Assembly: GCF_039533685.1 (NCBI RefSeq)
Contig: NZ_BAAATZ010000013.1
Location: 192,983-256,982 of the forward strand
DNA: 64,000 bases
Reading direction: 5' to 3'
Source of the DNA: Actinocorallia aurantiaca
GTDB lineage: Bacteria; Actinomycetota; Actinomycetes; Streptosporangiales; Streptosporangiaceae
Part shown: positions 8,651 to 16,880 of the stretch, in pieces
Layout of the letters: every line of letters begins with the position of its first letter
Position numbering within the stretch: the first letter of the stretch is position 1
Translations under genes and position numbers: made by a program
The notes under the pieces: model-generated
The model's input: the letters and a program-made list of their open reading frames with translations, nothing else
The model's database searches: none
Told to the model about the DNA's origin: nothing

Positions 8651-9559
8651 TTACCGGATCGAGGTCCTGCGGGCCAGGAGCCTGGCACCGAAGTTGAGGA
8701 CCATGATGATGAAGATCAGTGCCAGGGCCGCGCCCCAGGCCCGGTCCACGGCGACCTGGTTGGGGTCGCCGGCCTGCTCCCAGATGTAGGTGGGCAGCGA
8801 GGACTGCGCGCCCTCGAACGCGTTGAAGTTGATGACCTTGGTCACCCAGATGGTCAGCAGCAGCGGGGCCGTCTCGCCCATGACGCGGGCGACGGCCAGC
8901 ATGATGCCGGTGATGATGCCGGTGAACGCGGTGGGCAGCACCACCCTGGTGATGGTCCGCCAGCGCGGGACGCCCAGGGCGTAGGAGGCCTCGCGCAGGT
9001 CGTTGGGGACGAGCTTGAGCATCTCCTCGGCGGAGCGCACCACTGTCGGGATCATCAGGACGGCCAAGGCCAGCGCGCCGGCGAAGCCGGAGACCTCGAA
9101 GCCCAGCACCAGGATCCAGAAGGCGAGGACGAACAGGCCGGCCACGATGGACGGGATGCCCGTCATGACGTCGACGAAGAAGCTGATGACCTTCGACAGC
9201 CGGTTGCCCTGGCCGTACTCCACCAGGTAGACGGCGGTCAGCACCGCGATCGGGATCGACATCAGGCTGGCCAGGGCGACCTGCTCCAGGGTGCCGACCA
9301 TGGCGTGGTAGATGCCGCCGCCCGCGTCCCGGCCGCCGATGCCGTTCATCGACTTGAGGAAGAAGTCGGCGCCGAGGACGCCGGCGCCCTCGCTGACGAT
9401 CTTGAACAGCACGCTCGCCAGCGGGATGATCGCCAGGGCGAAGGCGACGTAGACCGCGACGAGGACGATGTTGTCCTTGAGCCTGCGGATGCCCGAGGTC
9501 TCCGGAATGGCCGGCTTGCCGGGGGTGTTGCGCTGCGGGGTCACGGTCGGGGCGCTCAC
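8651..9559 (-). CDS. pstA: Phosphate ABC transporter permease PstA
   Basis: A 302-residue membrane protein with six hydrophobic helices after a roughly 30-residue hydrophilic N-terminus. The EAA-type cytoplasmic loop reads REASYALGVPRWRTITRVVLP (about residues 200-220), where the permease contacts PstB. With PstC it forms the channel of the high-affinity phosphate importer. It overlaps pstC by four bases (ATGA type) and is followed by pstB after 25 bases, within one phosphate-responsive operon. Confidence 0.95.
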   Translation of the reverse strand: MSAPTVTPQRNTPGKPAIPETSGIRRLKDNIVLVAVYVAFALAIIPLASVLFKIVSEGAGVLGADFFLKSMNGIGGRDAGGGIYHAMVGTLEQVALASLMSIPIAVLTAVYLVEYGQGNRLSKVISFFVDVMTGIPSIVAGLFVLAFWILVLGFEVSGFAGALALAVLMIPTVVRSAEEMLKLVPNDLREASYALGVPRWRTITRVVLPTAFTGIITGIMLAVARVMGETAPLLLTIWVTKVINFNAFEGAQSSLPTYIWEQAGDPNQVAVDRAWGAALALIFIIMVLNFGARLLARRTSIR

Positions 9560-10560
9560 ACGAACTCCTTACGCCGGGCCACGATCGCGCGGGCCGCCAT
9601 GTTGACCACCATCGTGATGACGAAGAGCACCAGGCCGGAGGCGATCAGGGCGCTGCGCCCGGTCGCCCCGGACTCGCCGAAGGTGCGCACGATGTTGGCG
9701 GCGAAGGTGTTGCCGCCCGGTTCCAGGATGTGCCAGTTGATGCCGGCGACCGTGGACAGCACCAGGGCGATCGCGACGGTCTCGCCCAGCGCCCGGCCCA
9801 GGCCGAGCATCATGGCGCTGATCATGCCGGACCTGCCGTAGGGCAGCACCGAGAGCCTGATGGTCTCCCAGCGGGTGGCGCCCAGGGCCTGCGCGGCCTC
9901 GATGTGGGCGGTGGGCACCTGGAGGAAGACCTCGCGGGTGATCGACGAGATGATCGGCAGGATCATGATCGCCAGGACCACCGAGCCGATGAAGATGGAC
10001 TGCCCGCCGATGTTGTCGCCCGCGAACAGCGGGATCCAGCCCAGCGTGCTGTTGAGGAACCCCACCACGCCCTCGGAGTTGACCACCAGGAAGTGCAGAC
10101 CCCAGAGGCCGTAGATGATGCTGGGCACCGCGGCCAGCAGGTCCACCGTGAACCCCAGGCCCTCGGCGAGCCTGCGCGGTGCGTAGAACGCGATGAACAG
10201 GGCGATGCCGATCGCGACCGGCGTCGCCATGAGCAGCGCCAGCGCGGCCGACATGACCGTGCCGAAGGCCAGTTGCGCCACGCCGAACCGCGGCGGGTCC
10301 CCGTTGGCGTTCCACTCGGTGTCGGTGAAGAAGTTCCCCTCGTTGGCCTGGAGCGCCGGGACGGCCTTCCAGACCAGGAACGCGGCGATCGCCGCCATGA
10401 TCACCAGGACGAACACCCCGGAGCCCAGTGCCGCCGTGCTGAAGATCCGGTCGCCCCGCCGACCGGTGCTCATCGCACGCCTCTGCCCCTGCGCCCCGAC
10501 GGCCCGAGCCCGGACCTCGTCGATGCTGGTCACCCCAGCTCCTCCCTCGGGATCTGTCAT
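9556..10560 (-). CDS. pstC: Phosphate ABC transporter permease PstC
   Basis: A 334-residue permease with a hydrophilic 45-residue N-terminus, a first membrane helix (FVLVIMAAIAAFLVWKAVPAL) and then the permease core. The coupling loop is IEAAQALGATRWETIRLSVLP, matching the EAA motif. It pairs with PstA to form the phosphate channel. It is separated from pstS by 88 bases that contain a hairpin (10583-10610), and it overlaps pstA by four bases. The ATG at 10560 is used; an internal Met (RRAMSTGRRGD, near residue 30) is a possible shorter start. Confidence 0.94.
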   Translation of the reverse strand: MTDPEGGAGVTSIDEVRARAVGAQGQRRAMSTGRRGDRIFSTAALGSGVFVLVIMAAIAAFLVWKAVPALQANEGNFFTDTEWNANGDPPRFGVAQLAFGTVMSAALALLMATPVAIGIALFIAFYAPRRLAEGLGFTVDLLAAVPSIIYGLWGLHFLVVNSEGVVGFLNSTLGWIPLFAGDNIGGQSIFIGSVVLAIMILPIISSITREVFLQVPTAHIEAAQALGATRWETIRLSVLPYGRSGMISAMMLGLGRALGETVAIALVLSTVAGINWHILEPGGNTFAANIVRTFGESGATGRSALIASGLVLFVITMVVNMAARAIVARRKEFV

Positions 10561-10582
10561 GTGAAGCCCGGAACCGGGCGTG

Positions 10583-10610
10583 GCCCCGCCGTCCTGCCGG
10601 ACGACGGGGC
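10583..10610 (-). terminator. Intercistronic hairpin between pstS and pstC
   Basis: GCCCCG-C-CGTCC (10583-10594) pairs with GGACG-A-CGGGGC (10599-10610) around a TGCC loop, with one internal mismatch. Its position between the substrate-binding protein gene and the permease genes suits partial termination or 3' stabilisation of pstS mRNA, giving more binding protein than transporter. Confidence 0.6.
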
Positions 10611-10648
10611 TCGGGTGGTTCTCGCTGTTCAGTGCCGTTCTCGGTTCT

Positions 10649-11749
10649 TTACTTGATGGCGGCGACCGAGGCGCGGACCTTGGAGGCCACCTCTTCGGGC
10701 AGCGGGGCGTAGCCGAGGCCGGCGATGGCGTTCTGGCCCTCGGCCGAGGCGGTGTAGGTCAGGAAGGACTTCACGAACCTGCCCTCGTCGCCCTCGAGGC
10801 CGGACTCGCAGGCGATCTCGTAGGTCAGCATGACGATCGGGTAGGCGCCCGCGGTCTTGGTGTTGTAGTCGAGCTTCATGGCCAGGTCGTTGCCGGTGCC
10901 GACGACCTCGGCGCCCGCCAGGGCCTTGGAGGCGCTGTCGGTGGACAGCTCGGCGAACTCGCCGGCGCCGTTCTTGATCCTGGCGGTGGACAGGCCGGCG
11001 TTCTCGGCGTAGGACATCTCGATGTAGCCGATGGAGCCCTTGGACTGCTTGACCAGGGTGGTCACGCCGTCGGACTTGGTGCCGCCCTGGCCGCCGGGGG
11101 CGGTCCACAGCTTGCCGCCCTCGAACTTCCAGACGTCGGGGGCCGCCGCGGCGAGGTACTTGGTGAAGTTGTCGGTGGTGCCCGACTCGTCGGCGCGGTG
11201 GACCGTGGTGATCTTGTCGCCGGGGAGCTTGGCGTCCGGGTTGTCCTTGACGATCGCCGGGTCGTTCCAGGTGGTGATCTTGTTCGCGAAGATGCCCGCC
11301 AGCGTGGTGGGGGACAGCTGCAGGCCGTCCACGCCCTCCAGGTTGTAGGCGACCGCGACCGGGCCGACGACCATCGGCAGGTTCAGCGGAGTGCCGCCCT
11401 TGCAGCGCTGCTGGGCGGCCGCGACCTCGTCCGGCTTGAGCGCGGAGTCGGAGCCCGCGAAGGCGGCCTGACCGGAGCTGAAGGCCTCGATGCCCGCGCC
11501 CGACCCGCTGGGGTTGTAGTTCAGGGTCGCGCCGGCGCAGTTGGCCGTGTAACCCTTGATCCACTCGTCCACCGCGTTCTTCTGGGCGCTCGAACCGGCG
11601 GCGTTGACGGTGGCCTCGACGCAGTCGCCCTTGTTGGCGGTGGCCGCGGTGTTCCCGTCGGTGTTGTCGTCGGAGCCGCAAGCCGACAGCGCGAGGGCGC
11701 CAGCGAGGATGACGCCGCCCAGGGCGGAGAGCCGGATGCCGTTCTTCAC
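10649..11749 (-). CDS. pstS: Phosphate-binding lipoprotein PstS
   Basis: A 366-residue lipoprotein. Its signal peptide starts MKNGIRLSALGGVILAGALA and ends in the lipobox LSAC, so Cys 24 should be lipidated, with the mature protein anchored outside the membrane. PstS hallmarks follow: AAGSSAQKNAVDEWIKGY and GSGAGIEAFSSGQAAFAGSD (phosphate-contacting loops) and RADESGTTDNFTKYL. It captures phosphate for PstCAB. It is first in a pstS-C-A-B operon, and a PHO box lies 86-126 bases upstream. Confidence 0.96.
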   Translation of the reverse strand: MKNGIRLSALGGVILAGALALSACGSDDNTDGNTAATANKGDCVEATVNAAGSSAQKNAVDEWIKGYTANCAGATLNYNPSGSGAGIEAFSSGQAAFAGSDSALKPDEVAAAQQRCKGGTPLNLPMVVGPVAVAYNLEGVDGLQLSPTTLAGIFANKITTWNDPAIVKDNPDAKLPGDKITTVHRADESGTTDNFTKYLAAAAPDVWKFEGGKLWTAPGGQGGTKSDGVTTLVKQSKGSIGYIEMSYAENAGLSTARIKNGAGEFAELSTDSASKALAGAEVVGTGNDLAMKLDYNTKTAGAYPIVMLTYEIACESGLEGDEGRFVKSFLTYTASAEGQNAIAGLGYAPLPEEVASKVRASVAAIK

Positions 11750-11834
11750 GGGGTGTTCCTCCTGATCAGTGCGGTGAACCCCGTGCTAGGTCAGGGAGGT
11801 GGGGCCACCGTCTGATCCGAAGGTAGAAAGCCCA

Positions 11835-11875
11835 GGTGAACGGCTCGGAGCGCTCCAGGTGAACTGAGGGTGAAC
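11835..11875 (-). promoter_or_regulatory. PHO box (PhoP binding site) upstream of pstS
   Basis: Read on the minus strand, GTTCACC occurs three times (plus-strand GGTGAAC at 11835-11841, 11858-11864 and 11869-11875). The two distal copies are exactly 11 bases apart (GTTCACCCTCA then GTTCACCTGGA); the third follows after 23 bases. Direct repeats of an 11-base GTTCACC unit are the described binding pattern of actinomycete PhoP. Placement 86-126 bases before pstS fits activation under phosphate limitation. Confidence 0.88.
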
Positions 11876-11949
11876 AGGACGGGGCGGGATCCGGAAAGGC
11901 ATCTCGACCGGGAGTGGCCGGAAGGTTAACGAGGCCACACCCGGCACAT

Positions 11950-12792
11950 TCAGGAGCGGCTGTACATGACGTCCGTCTGGTGGCGGGTGAAGCCGAGGGA
12001 CTCGTACAGGCGGACGGCCGAGGTGTTGCCGCCGTCGACGTAGAGCAGCACGGTCTCCAGGCCCAGGGACTTCAGGTGGTGCAGTCCGGCCAGGGTCAGT
12101 GTGCGGCCCAGGCCGACGCCCTGGGCGGACGGGTCGACACCGACGACGTAGACCTCGCCGAGTCCGTCGGGGTGGACCTTGGTCCAGTGGAAGCCGACCA
12201 CGCGGTCGCCCTTGCAGGCGAGGAAGAAGCCCTTGGGGTCGAACCAGGGCTCGTCCATGCGCTGGCGGAGGTCCTCCATCGTCCACTGGCCCTGTTCGGG
12301 GTGGTCGGAGAAGGCCAGGTGGTTGAGCCTCAGCCAGGTCTCGGCGTCCCGCGGTTCGAAGGTGCGCAGGGAGAAGCCGGCGTGGATCCGTTGGACGGGG
12401 AGCTCGTCGCCCAGGGGGCGGCGCATCTGCAGCAGGGTGCGCACCGGCGCGAGTCCCAGGGACGCGGCCAGCCGAGGGGCGCCGGGGAGGTCGCCGTGCG
12501 CCCAGATCTTGACCCGCTCGTTCCCCGCCAGCAGGGCGGAGACCAGGGCCCTGCCGATGCCCCGGCGGCGGAACCCCGGGTCCACCACGACCTCGGCGGA
12601 CTCGCCGTCGGTGTAGGCGTAGCCCGCGAGCGACCCGTCCGCGTGGTGGAGGTGGTGATCGCCTCCGCCGTGCCTGACGTCGAGCAGGGTCTGCTCGGAG
12701 AGCGGAGCCACTCCGTCGCTCTCGGTGGCGCGGGACGCCAGTTCGAGAACGGAGGCTGACTGTTGGGCGGACAATTCGTGCACGGCGGCCAT
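11950..12792 (-). CDS. mshD: Mycothiol synthase (acetyl-CoA:Cys-GlcN-Ins acetyltransferase)
   Basis: A 280-residue protein with two GNAT folds, as in MshD. The C-terminal GNAT acetyl-CoA loop is VDPSAQGVGLGRTLTLAG (about residues 215-232), and the N-terminal half has VDPGFRRRGIGRALVSALL. MshD acetylates the cysteine amine of Cys-GlcN-inositol, the final step of mycothiol synthesis. The start MAAVHELSAQQSASV (ATG 12792) has a GGGG-type Shine-Dalgarno just upstream; the longer frame to 12867 is not supported. It is divergent from the nucleotidase gene. The order next to pst and glnR matches Streptomyces. Confidence 0.92.
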   Translation of the reverse strand: MAAVHELSAQQSASVLELASRATESDGVAPLSEQTLLDVRHGGGDHHLHHADGSLAGYAYTDGESAEVVVDPGFRRRGIGRALVSALLAGNERVKIWAHGDLPGAPRLAASLGLAPVRTLLQMRRPLGDELPVQRIHAGFSLRTFEPRDAETWLRLNHLAFSDHPEQGQWTMEDLRQRMDEPWFDPKGFFLACKGDRVVGFHWTKVHPDGLGEVYVVGVDPSAQGVGLGRTLTLAGLHHLKSLGLETVLLYVDGGNTSAVRLYESLGFTRHQTDVMYSRS

Positions 12793-12952
12793 AGATCCCC
12801 AGCTTATGCGGACGGTCAATGGTAGGAGATCACAAGATGGGGGAGATCGTGGAGGCCGGGTTCTCACGTATCTCCAAGTGACACGTCCGATCTTCTGTCT
12901 CTAAGGTCCGGATGGATCCTCCTGCCCCCTTCGACCTGCCAAGGATGAGCGA

Positions 12953-14731
12953 ATGCCGCGTAAAGGTACGAAGGTCGTGCTCGCAGGAGCGCTGACCACC
13001 GCGATGCTCGCGGTGGCGGCGCCCGGCGTGACGGCCGCGCCCCCGGACCGGGGGAAGAGCGTCCCCGTCCGACTGCTCGCCCTCAACGACTTCCACGGGC
13101 ACCTCGAGCCGCCCACCGGGTCCTCCGGCCGCTTCGTCGACGAGAACGGCCAGACCGTGGCCGCGGGCGGTGCCGCCTACGTCGCCGCCTGGATGGAGCG
13201 GATGACCGACGAGAACACGCTGAAGGTCGCCCAGGGCGACCTGATCGGCGCCACGCCCCTGATCTCGGCCGCCTACCACGACGAGCCGAGCCTCGAGTTC
13301 CTCGGGAACCTGGGCATCACCGCCTCCTCGGTGGGCAACCACGAGTTCGACGAGGGTTACGACGAGCTCAAGCGCCTCCTCAAGGGCGGCTCCCACCCGG
13401 TCGACGGCGACTCCCCGGCCGGCCCCTGGAAGGGCACGGAGTTCGCCTACCTGGGCGCGAACGTGCTGCTGGAGGACGGGAAGAAGCTCCCCGACCTGCC
13501 CGGCAACGAGATCCTCCGGCAGGTGCCGCGCAAGAAGCTCGCCGCGCTGCTGAAGAGTCACGGGGTTCCGGCCGTGCCGCCGATCGCGGTCAGGAGGATC
13601 AACGGCCAGCGGATCGGGTTCATCGGCGCCGTCACCGAGACGACCCCGACGATCGTGACCGCCTCCGGCATCAAGGGCCTGAAGTTCGAGAGCGTCGTCA
13701 AGTCCGCGAAGTTCGGCTCGCAGCTGCTGAAGCTGCTGGGCGTGGAGTCCCAGGTCCTGCTGGTCCACGAGGGCGACAACGTCACCGCGGGCAGGTCCCC
13801 GGACGTCTGCAGCACCGCCGCCGACCCCGACGGCAGCGCGGGTTCGGGCACCGAGATCGCCACCAGGGTGGACCCGGAGATCGACCTGGTCCTGTCCGGG
13901 CACTCCCACCAGGCCTACGTCTGCGAGGTGAAGGACCCCTCGGGCGCCACCCGGCTCTACAGCCAGGGCGGATCCTTCGGCCGGGTCATCTCCCAGGTGG
14001 ACCTGCGGATCGACAAGAGCTCCAAGGACGTCGTCCGCGCCTCGGTGAAGATCGACAACCAGGTCGTCACCCGTGACATCAAGCCGCACGAAAAGACCGA
14101 GGATTTCGTCCAGACCTGGAAGGACCGGGTCGCGGTGGTCGCGAACAAGAAGGTGGGCGAGATCACCGCGGACCTGGACCGGAAGGCGACCCCGACCGGC
14201 GAGACGCTGCTGGGCGACCTGATCGCCGACGCTCAGCTGGCCGCCACCAAGGACGAGGGCGGCGCGCAGATCGCGCTGATGAACCCGGGCGGGGTGCGGG
14301 ATGACCTGCTGTACGCGCCCGACGGCGTGGTGACCTACGGCGAGGCGTTCGCCGTCCAGCCGTTCAACAACCTCATGCAGGTGGTGACCCTGACCGGCGC
14401 CCAGCTCGACGCCCTGCTGGAGCAGCAGTGGACGGCGGCGCGCACGGCGGTGCTCCAGCCGTCGGCGTCGCTGAGCTACACCGTGACGCCGGGCAACGCG
14501 TTCGGGGACAGGGTGTCGGGCATCGAGGTCGACGGCGCGCCGATCTCCGAGACCGCGGCCTACCGGGTCGCCGCCAACAACTTCCTGGTGGGCGGCGGTG
14601 ACGGGTTCTCCGTCTTCACCCAGGGCACGAACCTGTGGAGCGGCCCGATCGACCTGGACGCCTTCACCGACTACCTCGGCGCCAACTCGCCGGTGACGCC
14701 TCCGGAGACCGGCCGGATCAAGCTCGGCTGA
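12953..14731 (+). CDS. Secreted 5'-nucleotidase/metallophosphatase (UshA-like)
   Basis: A 592-residue exported protein. The signal peptide MPRKGTKVVLAGALTTAMLA has a likely cut after GVTAA. The N-terminal metallophosphatase domain has all motifs in order: LLALNDFHGHLEP, GDLIGATPL, GNHEFDEG and SGHSHQAY, which supply the two-metal site. The C-terminal 5'-nucleotidase domain shows LMNPGGVRDDLLY and NFLVGGGDGFSVF, the nucleotide-binding region. The expected role is release of phosphate and nucleosides from extracellular nucleotides, consistent with its place beside the phosphate genes. There is no C-terminal LPxTG or membrane helix, so the protein is probably released or loosely wall-associated. 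Confidence 0.9.
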   Translation: MPRKGTKVVLAGALTTAMLAVAAPGVTAAPPDRGKSVPVRLLALNDFHGHLEPPTGSSGRFVDENGQTVAAGGAAYVAAWMERMTDENTLKVAQGDLIGATPLISAAYHDEPSLEFLGNLGITASSVGNHEFDEGYDELKRLLKGGSHPVDGDSPAGPWKGTEFAYLGANVLLEDGKKLPDLPGNEILRQVPRKKLAALLKSHGVPAVPPIAVRRINGQRIGFIGAVTETTPTIVTASGIKGLKFESVVKSAKFGSQLLKLLGVESQVLLVHEGDNVTAGRSPDVCSTAADPDGSAGSGTEIATRVDPEIDLVLSGHSHQAYVCEVKDPSGATRLYSQGGSFGRVISQVDLRIDKSSKDVVRASVKIDNQVVTRDIKPHEKTEDFVQTWKDRVAVVANKKVGEITADLDRKATPTGETLLGDLIADAQLAATKDEGGAQIALMNPGGVRDDLLYAPDGVVTYGEAFAVQPFNNLMQVVTLTGAQLDALLEQQWTAARTAVLQPSASLSYTVTPGNAFGDRVSGIEVDGAPISETAAYRVAANNFLVGGGDGFSVFTQGTNLWSGPIDLDAFTDYLGANSPVTPPETGRIKLG

Positions 14732-14769
14732 CCGTGTCCGTCCGCGGGGCGACCCCCGGACCCCCGTGA

Positions 14770-14904
14770 GGGGAACAGCCGATCCTCGCTTCGCCGCGGT
14801 CGTCTGTTCCCCGCGAATCCCCGCGAACCGGGAACAGCCCCTGCGCTTCTTCGCGTGGGGGCTGTTCTCCGGGTACGGGGCGTTCCTACCGGTGGGTAGG
14901 AACG
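14770..14904. terminator. Cluster of three consecutive inverted repeats
   Basis: Three stem-loops follow one another between the converging nucleotidase and glnR genes: GGGGAACAG (14770-14778)/CTGTTCCCC (14804-14812); GAACAGCCCC (14832-14841)/GGGGCTGTTC (14858-14867); and CGTTCCTACC (14881-14890)/GGTAGGAACG (14895-14904, approximate ends). The first two share the GAACAG/CTGTTC core. They probably act together as a bidirectional terminator. Confidence 0.65.
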
Positions 14905-14926
14905 TTCCAGGCCCGCGGGGGCGCGG

Positions 14927-15640
14927 TCAGGGACGCGAGGCCAGGGCCTCTTCCTGATCGCCGGACCGGTGGTCGGGGACGAACCGGTAGCCGACGTTGC
15001 GCACGGTGCCGATGAGCGACTCGTACTCGGCGCCGAGCTTGGCCCGCAGGCGCCGCACGTGGACGTCCACGGTGCGGGTGCCGCCGAAGTAGTCGTAGCC
15101 CCAGACCTCCTGCAGCAGCTGGGCGCGGGTGAAGACCCGCCCCGGGTGCTGCGCGAGGTACTTCAGCAGCTCGAACTCCTTGAAGGTGAGGTCGAGCACC
15201 CGGCCGCGCAACCGGGCGGTATAGGTGGCCTCGTCGATGGTCAGGTCGCCGCTGCGGATCTCGCCGGGCTGGTCCTCGGCCTCGCCGGCCGACGAGCGGC
15301 CGATCGCGAGCCGGAGCCGGGCCTCGACCTCCGCGGGTCCGGAGGCCTGCAGCAGGACGTCGTCCAGACCCCACTCGGGGGTGAGCGCGGCCAGGCCGCC
15401 CTCGGTGACGACGGCCAGCAGCGGGCAGTCCAGGCCGGTGGTGCGCAGCAGCCGGCACAGGCTCTTGGCCTGCACCAGGTCGCGGCGCGCGTCGACGAGG
15501 ATCGCGTCGGCTGGGGGTGCGTCGATCAGGGCAGATGCCTCCGCCGGAGCGACGCGAATCGAGTGCAAGAGCAAACCCAACGCCGGAAGAACCTCATCTG
15601 ACGGTTCCAGCGCGTTGGTGAGCAACAACAAGCTGCTCAA
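14927..15640 (-). CDS. glnR: GlnR, orphan OmpR-type nitrogen regulator
   Basis: A 237-residue response-regulator protein. The start MSSLLLLTNALEPSDEVLPA and the receiver-like domain, which lacks a canonical acidic pocket, are characteristic of actinomycete GlnR. The C-terminal winged helix contains LDLTFKEFELLKYLAQHPGR, FTRAQLLQEVWGYDYFGG and TRTVDVHVRRLRAKLG (about residues 150-205), essentially the OmpR/PhoB DNA-recognition fold. GlnR activates ammonium assimilation genes and works without phosphorylation at the usual Asp. No sensor kinase gene is adjacent. The start is ATG 15640. A terminator-like inverted repeat at 15694-15725 lies within its upstream region. Confidence 0.92.
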   Translation of the reverse strand: MSSLLLLTNALEPSDEVLPALGLLLHSIRVAPAEASALIDAPPADAILVDARRDLVQAKSLCRLLRTTGLDCPLLAVVTEGGLAALTPEWGLDDVLLQASGPAEVEARLRLAIGRSSAGEAEDQPGEIRSGDLTIDEATYTARLRGRVLDLTFKEFELLKYLAQHPGRVFTRAQLLQEVWGYDYFGGTRTVDVHVRRLRAKLGAEYESLIGTVRNVGYRFVPDHRSGDQEEALASRP

Positions 15641-15693
15641 CGGCCGCCTCCCTCTCTTGCCCTTTCGGGGTGATACGTCCCCTTAAAGACGTC

Positions 15694-15725
15694 AAGGATC
15701 CGGGGGCCTCGTTGCCCGGATCCTT
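15694..15725. repeat. Perfect 11-bp inverted repeat in the glnR/moaD divergent region
   Basis: AAGGATCCGGG (15694-15704) and CCCGGATCCTT (15715-15725) form a perfect stem with a 10-base loop. No gene ends nearby, since both flanking genes point away. It may be a leader attenuator of glnR, an operator or a relic terminator. Confidence 0.6.
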
Positions 15726-15812
15726 CGCTAGAAGCTTATACGAGGGGCGGAAAGGGGCAACGGGCACCCGACTGATTCATTACGGGCGATACATGAATGA
15801 GATCCTTGGACG

Positions 15813-16067
15813 ATGGCCAAGGGAGTGATCAGATACTGGGCCGCGGCGAAGGCCGCGGCAGGGGTCGCCGAGGAGTCCTACCAGGCGGAGACCCTCGCGG
15901 AGGCCCTCCAGAACGCCGGTGCGGCGCGAGGCGGGGAATTCGGGAGGGTCCTGGCGCGGAGCTCGTTCCTCGTCGACGGGCTGCCCGTGGGGACCCGTCC
16001 TCATGAGGGCGTGGAACTGACGGACGGCGCGGTGGTGGAAGTATTGCCTCCGTTCGCGGGTGGCTGA
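15813..16067 (+). CDS. MoaD/ThiS-family sulfur-carrier protein
   Basis: An 84-residue ubiquitin-fold protein ending LPPFAGG. The C-terminal Gly-Gly is the residue pair that is adenylated and thiocarboxylated in MoaD, ThiS and CysO. Internal ELTDGAVVEVLPP matches the conserved DGDEVxxxPP-type segment before the GG tail. It could serve molybdopterin, thiamine or cysteine biosynthesis; the neighbouring sulfurtransferase operon suggests sulfur mobilisation, but the partner adenylyltransferase is not in the window. The start is ATG 15813. The DUF2993 gene follows after 64 bases. Confidence 0.85.
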   Translation: MAKGVIRYWAAAKAAAGVAEESYQAETLAEALQNAGAARGGEFGRVLARSSFLVDGLPVGTRPHEGVELTDGAVVEVLPPFAGG

Positions 16068-16131
16068 TCTCACATCGCGAACTTTGCCGGGTGGGTCGTT
16101 CGTCTCACACTCTGAACAGTTAAGGGGTGTC

Positions 16132-16842
16132 ATGCGTAAATTCCTGATCGTCCTGCTCGTGCTGGCGGTGGCGGGGCTGATCGGTGCCGACCGCTTCGGC
16201 AAGGCCCGCGCGGAATCCGAGGTGGCCCGCCAGGTGGCCGCGCAGTACCGGCTGCCGGAGCAGCCGTCGGTGAAGATCGGCGGATTCCCGTTCCTCACCC
16301 AGGCGATCAACGGGCGGTACGAGCGGATCGACGTCGTGATCGGGGACTACACCCAGCAGGGGGTCACCGTCCAGGACGTGCGGATCCGGCTGAACAACCT
16401 GAAGGCGCCGCTCTCCGACCTGCTCAACGGCGACCAGAGCAACGTCCGCGCGGAGACGGCCACCGCCTCCGCCGTCATCCCCTACGACGTCCTGCAGAAG
16501 GCGGTCGCCGACAAGGGGGTGCAGAAAGTGTCACGCAAGGGTGAGGACGTCCTCCTGGAGGGCACCTTCTCCTTCGTGGGAATCAGCGCTCCCGTCGGCG
16601 TGACGGTCTCCGTCGAGCCCACCGTCAAGGGCATCGTGATCACCCCGCGGACCGTCCAGACCTCCGGGATCCAGGTGCCGCTCGACCTGGTGAAGCGGGA
16701 CCTGACCTACACGGTGCCCGTCACCGGCCTGCCGATGGGCTCGCGGATCACCGCGGCCGACCCGGAGGACGCCGGCCTGCGGATCACCGGGACCGCCGAG
16801 AACGTCGACCTCAGCGGGGTCACCCAGCAGACCGCCGGCTGA
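16132..16842 (+). CDS. DUF2993 (LmeA-like) exported lipid-binding protein
   Basis: A 236-residue protein with a signal anchor at residues 1-20 (MRKFLIVLLVLAVAGLIGAD), followed by the DUF2993 pattern: A-x2-E-x2-VA, SVKIGGFPFLTQAINGRYERIDV near residues 45-67, and repeated beta strands. DUF2993 proteins resemble tubular lipid-binding folds; the mycobacterial member LmeA takes part in mannan elongation of lipomannan. The substrate here is unknown. The start is the ATG at 16132 because the signal sequence begins there; a longer frame from 16060 only adds a poor extension. It is exported across the cytoplasmic membrane. Confidence 0.82.
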   Translation: MRKFLIVLLVLAVAGLIGADRFGKARAESEVARQVAAQYRLPEQPSVKIGGFPFLTQAINGRYERIDVVIGDYTQQGVTVQDVRIRLNNLKAPLSDLLNGDQSNVRAETATASAVIPYDVLQKAVADKGVQKVSRKGEDVLLEGTFSFVGISAPVGVTVSVEPTVKGIVITPRTVQTSGIQVPLDLVKRDLTYTVPVTGLPMGSRITAADPEDAGLRITGTAENVDLSGVTQQTAG

Positions 16843-16880
16843 GTCCGCGACGGGTGGTGCCGGTGGCGTAGTTTCGGGAC

